Source of the DNA: Bradyrhizobium zhanjiangense
Lineage (GTDB): Bacteria; Pseudomonadota; Alphaproteobacteria; Rhizobiales; Xanthobacteraceae
Assembly: GCF_004114935.1 (NCBI RefSeq)
Contig: NZ_CP022221.1
Span: 3,059,001 to 3,123,000 of the forward strand
Length of the DNA: 64,000 nucleotides
Reading direction: 5' to 3'
Made by a program: the position numbers and the translations under genes. Shown here piece after piece: positions 59,698 to 64,000 of this stretch. Every line of letters starts with the position of its first letter. The stretch's first letter is position 1. The notes below the pieces were generated by a model. That model was not told the origin of the DNA. It made no database searches and saw only the letters and a list, made by a program, of their open reading frames with translations.

Positions 59698-61695
59698 CTA
59701 AGGGCCTCGCGGGCGCAGTTTCTGGACGTAGCTTGGGTCGAGCTCCGAAATCGAGCTCTCTGCAAGTGCCCTGCCGTCTGCCGATGCCGACTGGTAGGCG
59801 GCGGCGATGGCTGGCCCGAGTGCGGTCTGGCCGGTCACGGCAACTTTAAGGTCGCGCCGGATAAGATCCCGAAGCTCAGGCTCCTTGATCGCAGCATCAG
59901 TGCTGAGAGCGACGGAAAGCCGTAACGGAATAAGATCCAGCGCGTTTGGTGCAGTATAGTAGGACATCTTAAGTAAGCTTGTCGTGTCATAGGCCGCCGG
60001 GTGCCGCTTTGAAAGCGCCGCAAGCCTGAGCCAAACGTCGCCTCGAAGGGGTGAGTATTCCAGCACCGCAGAAAGAGCATTCAAGTCCGCGGACCGGCCG
60101 GTGTTCTGCGGGTCCGTGGCCTTGTCAGACTTAAGGCGCGCAGTCGCAGTGGCTACATTCTCGCGGCTGGATTGGAGCGCTGAGGTCCAGGCTTCGTTCG
60201 AACCCGCAACCGTTGCAATTGAGGGGCGATCACCAAAGGGCCAGCTTTGCGAGACCATCCAAGCTGCTTGCGCGGCCAACAGCAATCCGATCATTGTCAG
60301 AGCAATGCGGGTCAGAGTCCATGGGGAAGCGAAGATGGCTGGCGAGGTTCGCTGCGCTGCCGTGGTTCTGTCGCTGGATTCCTGCGTAAGCTGCCGCAGC
60401 TCAACGGACTCCAGATCACGAATTGTACCGGACAGGCTTTGAGCAAAAGCCAAGCCGTAGACCGCCGCCACCAACAGTGATGTCCATAAATCAAAAAGGC
60501 TATTTTCGGCAAAGGCCAGTATTATCAACGATACGGAACCGCCTGCGCCGACGGCTGGGTATAGGTAAGCGTGATTGCGAGATAAGGCGCGCCTGAACAA
60601 GATGCAGGCGCTGATGACAGTGACTATCAACAGGCCGCAGAGGAACGTACGTCCCATTTCGACCGCGACCGCCGCGGCGGCGGTCGGCTGTTCGCGCATT
60701 GCGGCCATGCCAACGTCCCCATAAATCGGCAGAAGCGCAATAAACGTGCCTGCACCGGTCCCGATCGGGTGAGCGTCCTGTAGCATCCGCTCGGTTGCGG
60801 CCCGAGTTTGCGTCGATAAGGCAATCGTCAGGTCAGCATTCCGATTGATCGGAATGAAAGTGAAGCTGGCGACGAACAACATGGTGGCGGTCGCGAGAAC
60901 GCCAGCTCTGCCCCACAGGCCAAAGAACCATTTGCGAATTGCGACCACCGTGAGGATGCTTGTCACTCCGAGCAGAACGGCAATCAGCGCGGCCGAGCCG
61001 CTACAAAGCGCGATCGCCACAACGGAGACGATCAATGACAGAATTGCGCAGCTAAGAATGGCTAGCGGTCCTGTCGGCGAGCGAGGGGACCGTCTAGGTC
61101 GGCGCAACTGGTCGACCGCACGGATAGCCATTGCAGTGGAGAGAAGGACACCAAGTGCCGCCGCGGTCGAACCAGTCCAAACTTGTTCGGCGAGCCAGGA
61201 GCCACTCGGGTTGTTGTTTCTCCATATAGAAAATATGCAGATGACCGCGGTGATCGATACAAGGACATAGAGGACCTGCGCCGCCCGCTGCTTGTCCAGG
61301 GAAACGACGGCGGTGACGAGGGCCACGGCGAGAACAAGGTTGTAATGTGATAGCGCCAGTATCGTCTCGCGTACATCAACTGAGAACCTGTCCGCGAGAG
61401 GTTGGTGTAGGGCTGCCGACGCGGTCGCCCAGATCTGATTTCCGAGGCCGCGGAACGGGATCGGAACAACTTGCAATGCGATCCAAAGCGCGGGTGCGGC
61501 AAGAGCCAGAATGAAGAGGGGCCGCAGAAGGTTCGCGAAGGAGGCGAGAGTTGACGACGTGGAGAAGAGGCCGACGGCCAGTATAGCGGCCGCAAGAACG
61601 CCCGATAGCACCCCTGGACCCAGTAGGTTCTCGACCACGGCCAAAGCCGGAGCAATGGCCGCAGGCACAGCGAGCATTGTAGACTGGACGACCAT
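59698..61695 (-). CDS. O-antigen-ligase/Wzy-polymerase-like membrane protein
   Basis: A 665-residue protein with about 12 hydrophobic segments in the first 450 residues, a large loop around ATERMLQDAHPIGTGAGTFIALLPIYGD that is typical of the O-antigen ligase superfamily, and a soluble C-terminal part (about 500-665) rich in Ala/Leu/Ser that resembles a repeat-type domain. It would polymerise or ligate polysaccharide on the periplasmic side. It is between the sugar transferase and the chain-length protein. Confidence 0.82.
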   Translation of the reverse strand: MVVQSTMLAVPAAIAPALAVVENLLGPGVLSGVLAAAILAVGLFSTSSTLASFANLLRPLFILALAAPALWIALQVVPIPFRGLGNQIWATASAALHQPLADRFSVDVRETILALSHYNLVLAVALVTAVVSLDKQRAAQVLYVLVSITAVICIFSIWRNNNPSGSWLAEQVWTGSTAAALGVLLSTAMAIRAVDQLRRPRRSPRSPTGPLAILSCAILSLIVSVVAIALCSGSAALIAVLLGVTSILTVVAIRKWFFGLWGRAGVLATATMLFVASFTFIPINRNADLTIALSTQTRAATERMLQDAHPIGTGAGTFIALLPIYGDVGMAAMREQPTAAAAVAVEMGRTFLCGLLIVTVISACILFRRALSRNHAYLYPAVGAGGSVSLIILAFAENSLFDLWTSLLVAAVYGLAFAQSLSGTIRDLESVELRQLTQESSDRTTAAQRTSPAIFASPWTLTRIALTMIGLLLAAQAAWMVSQSWPFGDRPSIATVAGSNEAWTSALQSSRENVATATARLKSDKATDPQNTGRSADLNALSAVLEYSPLRGDVWLRLAALSKRHPAAYDTTSLLKMSYYTAPNALDLIPLRLSVALSTDAAIKEPELRDLIRRDLKVAVTGQTALGPAIAAAYQSASADGRALAESSISELDPSYVQKLRPRGP

Positions 61696-61790
61696 TTTAC
61701 ACCATCTCTGACTCTGACCCGCTCAAAACGGAGAGCATATTGCAGAAGGCGCTGACTCCATCGTTTGGTCCGGTATGTCAGAGGGGCATC

Positions 61791-64000
61791 CTAAGAGTCC
61801 GACAAGCCATATCTGATGTAGTGGCTGTCATCGTAGTAATCACTCCGGTGAGCGTCGTATCGTGCCATTGCCCTTATGTCGGTCTTGTTAAGGACGACAC
61901 CGATCAAGGAATCGGAGATGGTCGGCGCAGTATGCAGGGCATGCTGAACCACATCGATTTTCGTTCGTCCCCATTCGACGACGAGAACGTAACAGTCGAC
62001 CAACGGCGCAGTGACGCGCACATCTACCAGAGGCGAGAGTGGTGGGAAATCCACTATGACGTAGTCATAGGTCTGCCGCAAACGATCGAATAGCTTGCTT
62101 ATGTTTTCGGCGGAAAGAATCTCGCTCGTATGAAGGAGGGGGCCACGCCGGACGGCTGGCAAGAATGCGAGATTGGTTCTGGGGTCGTGCCACAGCGCTT
62201 CTTCGAGCGAACGCTTTCCGTTCGCCACCTCGAGTAAACCGAATGCAGCTTTCGGAGCCATAGCCGCAGAGAGTGAAGGGTTTCTAAGGTCGCAATCGAC
62301 GACGATAGCTCGCTTACCGCTATGTCCTATGAGGTGAGCTAGAGAGGCTGCAATCGTCGTCTTGCCTTCATTTGGCAGAGCCGACGTGATTCCGATCACC
62401 TGGTTCGACGCTTTTGCGGGTGTGTGGTCTATAGCAAGCTTGATCGAACGGATGGCTTCCGTGAAGCGGGAGAGGGGCATTCCGATGACGGCTCGGTGGA
62501 GCGTCGGTACATTTGACATCGTGCGTGATCGCAGATCCTCATCCGATTGCTGCGATCGGACCGTCGACTTCTGCGCCTTCGGGGGCGACAGTACGGGGAC
62601 CAGCGACAAGCACGGTAGCTCCAGTGCGGCCTCCACCTGTGAGGACGTACGGAATACTCTGTCCAAAACATCTCTCAGAAGAGCCAAGCCGATCCCGAGT
62701 GCGAGTCCGGCGGCTAGGCCGAAGCCGAGCACCAAGTTTGCCTTCGGCTTGCTTTTGCGCTCTGGCGGTGCGGCGGCAAATACCAACCGTGCTTCCGAAA
62801 TCGGAAATGTCTCCTGCTGAGTAGCCCCCATGGAGTGCTGCAGAAACGCCTCATGCATGGCGCGCAGACTTTTCGCTCGGCTCTCCAACTCCCGTATGGT
62901 CAGTTCTGCTGAGTTCGTCAGGCGGGATTGCGAGACGGCCCGAGCAAGTTGCTTCTCGAGTTCCTGCTGCCGCTGCTGAGCAGCTTCCAATTCGTTCTTG
63001 CTGGTTTCAGCGAGCCTCTTAACTTCTTCGAGGATGGATGTGCGAATGTCGCGTATCCGAGTCCGCAGGTTGACGACCGCCAAATGGTCGCGGCCGAACC
63101 GGGCTGACCAATCGGCTTCGCGACGTGACAACTCGAGATATTGCTGGCGAAGCGTATTGATGATCGAGCTCTGGAGGACATCGGCGCTCGCCGCGTCAGG
63201 AGCGCTGATGGTGGAGGAGCCAGCTGCATTGGCGCGTAGGACCGCGTCGTAGCGGTTGAACTTGACCTGTGCATCCGAGGTCTGGGTTCGGGCAGCTACC
63301 AATCGAGCGTTGAGATCGTTGACGGGCTGTTCGTCAATCGATTTTCCGCCGGTCGAGACGATATTGTTCTGAGACTTATAGGCGTTCACGGCGCGTTCGG
63401 CCGTCAGTGCTTGCTCATTGAGTTTTTGGAGACGTTCCTGCAACCAACTGGCTGCCGTTCGCGTGGCCTCGAATTTCGCATTCATCTGGTCGTTAATGTA
63501 CGCGTCAGCCACGGCATTGGCGATCTCCGCCGCGCGTTGCGCGTTGCTCGAACTGTAGCTGATCTCGATGATCTTGCTATATCCGATCCTGTACGCGGTG
63601 AGCCGATCCAGCAACGCGGCGATCGCGCCTTCCCTGGGCGTATCAGCCTTCGAATCGTGCTCCGGCTGCTGACCGCGGTTTCGAATACGATGCAGTAGCG
63701 AGCTGAAGGACCACCGTGAACCGGTAAGGTCCGGATCGTTAGCGAGATCCAGCTGCGTTATGACTGCCGCTGCAATTCCTCGCGACCTTATCATCTGCAG
63801 CTGCGTTTCGATCTGGGCCGCATCGACGACGGGCTCTGGAAGGAGTGACTGTTGCTGAACGAACTGAGCTCTCGGATTCGATAGCAGGATTTGTACTTGA
63901 GCCGTGTAGGTGGGGGGAGCGAACCGCAGGTAGAGCATCGCGGCTGCGAATACGAGAGCCGCGGTGACGATGATCATAAGATATCGACGCCTTGCAAAGG
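61791..64000 (-). CDS. Wzc/ExoP-type chain-length and tyrosine-kinase protein, N-terminus off the window
   Basis: At least 735 residues. A first membrane helix (MIIVTAALVFAAAMLYLRF) is preceded in frame by FARRRYL, which reaches the window edge, so the gene is incomplete. Then comes the Wzz domain with a long coiled coil (about 180-390), a second membrane helix (LVLGFGLAAGLALGIGLALL) and the BY-kinase domain with SALPNEGKTTIAASLA, VVDCDLRNPSL and VIVDFPPLSPL. The C-terminus has clustered tyrosines. It controls polysaccharide length and export. Confidence 0.9.
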   Translation of the reverse strand, partial: FARRRYLMIIVTAALVFAAAMLYLRFAPPTYTAQVQILLSNPRAQFVQQQSLLPEPVVDAAQIETQLQMIRSRGIAAAVITQLDLANDPDLTGSRWSFSSLLHRIRNRGQQPEHDSKADTPREGAIAALLDRLTAYRIGYSKIIEISYSSSNAQRAAEIANAVADAYINDQMNAKFEATRTAASWLQERLQKLNEQALTAERAVNAYKSQNNIVSTGGKSIDEQPVNDLNARLVAARTQTSDAQVKFNRYDAVLRANAAGSSTISAPDAASADVLQSSIINTLRQQYLELSRREADWSARFGRDHLAVVNLRTRIRDIRTSILEEVKRLAETSKNELEAAQQRQQELEKQLARAVSQSRLTNSAELTIRELESRAKSLRAMHEAFLQHSMGATQQETFPISEARLVFAAAPPERKSKPKANLVLGFGLAAGLALGIGLALLRDVLDRVFRTSSQVEAALELPCLSLVPVLSPPKAQKSTVRSQQSDEDLRSRTMSNVPTLHRAVIGMPLSRFTEAIRSIKLAIDHTPAKASNQVIGITSALPNEGKTTIAASLAHLIGHSGKRAIVVDCDLRNPSLSAAMAPKAAFGLLEVANGKRSLEEALWHDPRTNLAFLPAVRRGPLLHTSEILSAENISKLFDRLRQTYDYVIVDFPPLSPLVDVRVTAPLVDCYVLVVEWGRTKIDVVQHALHTAPTISDSLIGVVLNKTDIRAMARYDAHRSDYYDDSHYIRYGLSDS

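Overview
The window is high-GC DNA with a gene content typical of an alphaproteobacterium of the order Hyphomicrobiales, most like Bradyrhizobium or Rhodopseudomonas. The clues are the FixK/FixJ-type regulators, IalB, DUF3141, DUF3300, short MucR-independent H-NS-like proteins and an ExoP/ExoY-type polysaccharide locus. This placement is by inspection only. I see no rRNA, tRNA, CRISPR array or intact transposase.

Region 1 (1-8.6 kb) is one rightward catabolic operon divergent from a LysR-type regulator. It encodes a ketopantoate-reductase-like enzyme, a VOC protein, a MaoC hydratase, a CaiB/BaiF CoA-transferase, two shikimate/quinate dehydrogenases, a complete polar-amino-acid-type ABC importer and a type II 3-dehydroquinate dehydratase. 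It probably imports and degrades a quinate/shikimate-like or other hydroaromatic acid.

Region 2 (8.7-39.8 kb) is the most striking part. Eight FNR/FixK-type palindromes (TTGA-N6-TCAA) lie 50-110 bp upstream of nearly every transcription unit. The genes they precede are an AI-2E-family permease, a K+ channel, two aspartate:alanine-exchanger-family antiporters, an Orn/Lys/Arg decarboxylase, a SulP permease, a polyphosphate kinase 2, a HlyD protein, DUF3300/DUF2950 envelope proteins, a PHA-synthase-like DUF3141 hydrolase with phosphotransacetylase, acetate kinase and FabI, and a 3-oxoacid CoA-transferase operon. A cysteine-free FixK-like regulator, two receiver proteins and a histidine kinase lie inside the block. 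It reads as a low-oxygen energy and stress island.

Region 3 (39-49.5 kb) is a mosaic of intact genes (MFS permease, DUF2267, an orphan NuoB, PEBP, CBS protein, erythromycin-esterase-like protein) and broken ones (scoA, three alpha/beta-hydrolase remnants, a Leu/Ile/Val-binding-protein fragment, a frameshifted DegP, an NHL-repeat fragment).

Region 4 (49.5-58 kb) is gene-poor, with AT-rich intergenic stretches. It carries three H-NS-like genes (one truncated to its oligomerisation half), several very small coiled-coil, membrane or zinc-ribbon proteins with strong ribosome binding sites, and a two-gene PqqD-HPr-kinase-like/nucleotidyltransferase unit.

Region 5 (58-64 kb, leftward) is an exopolysaccharide locus with a polyprenyl-phosphate sugar transferase, an O-antigen-ligase/polymerase-like protein and a Wzc/ExoP-type chain-length regulator that runs off the right edge.
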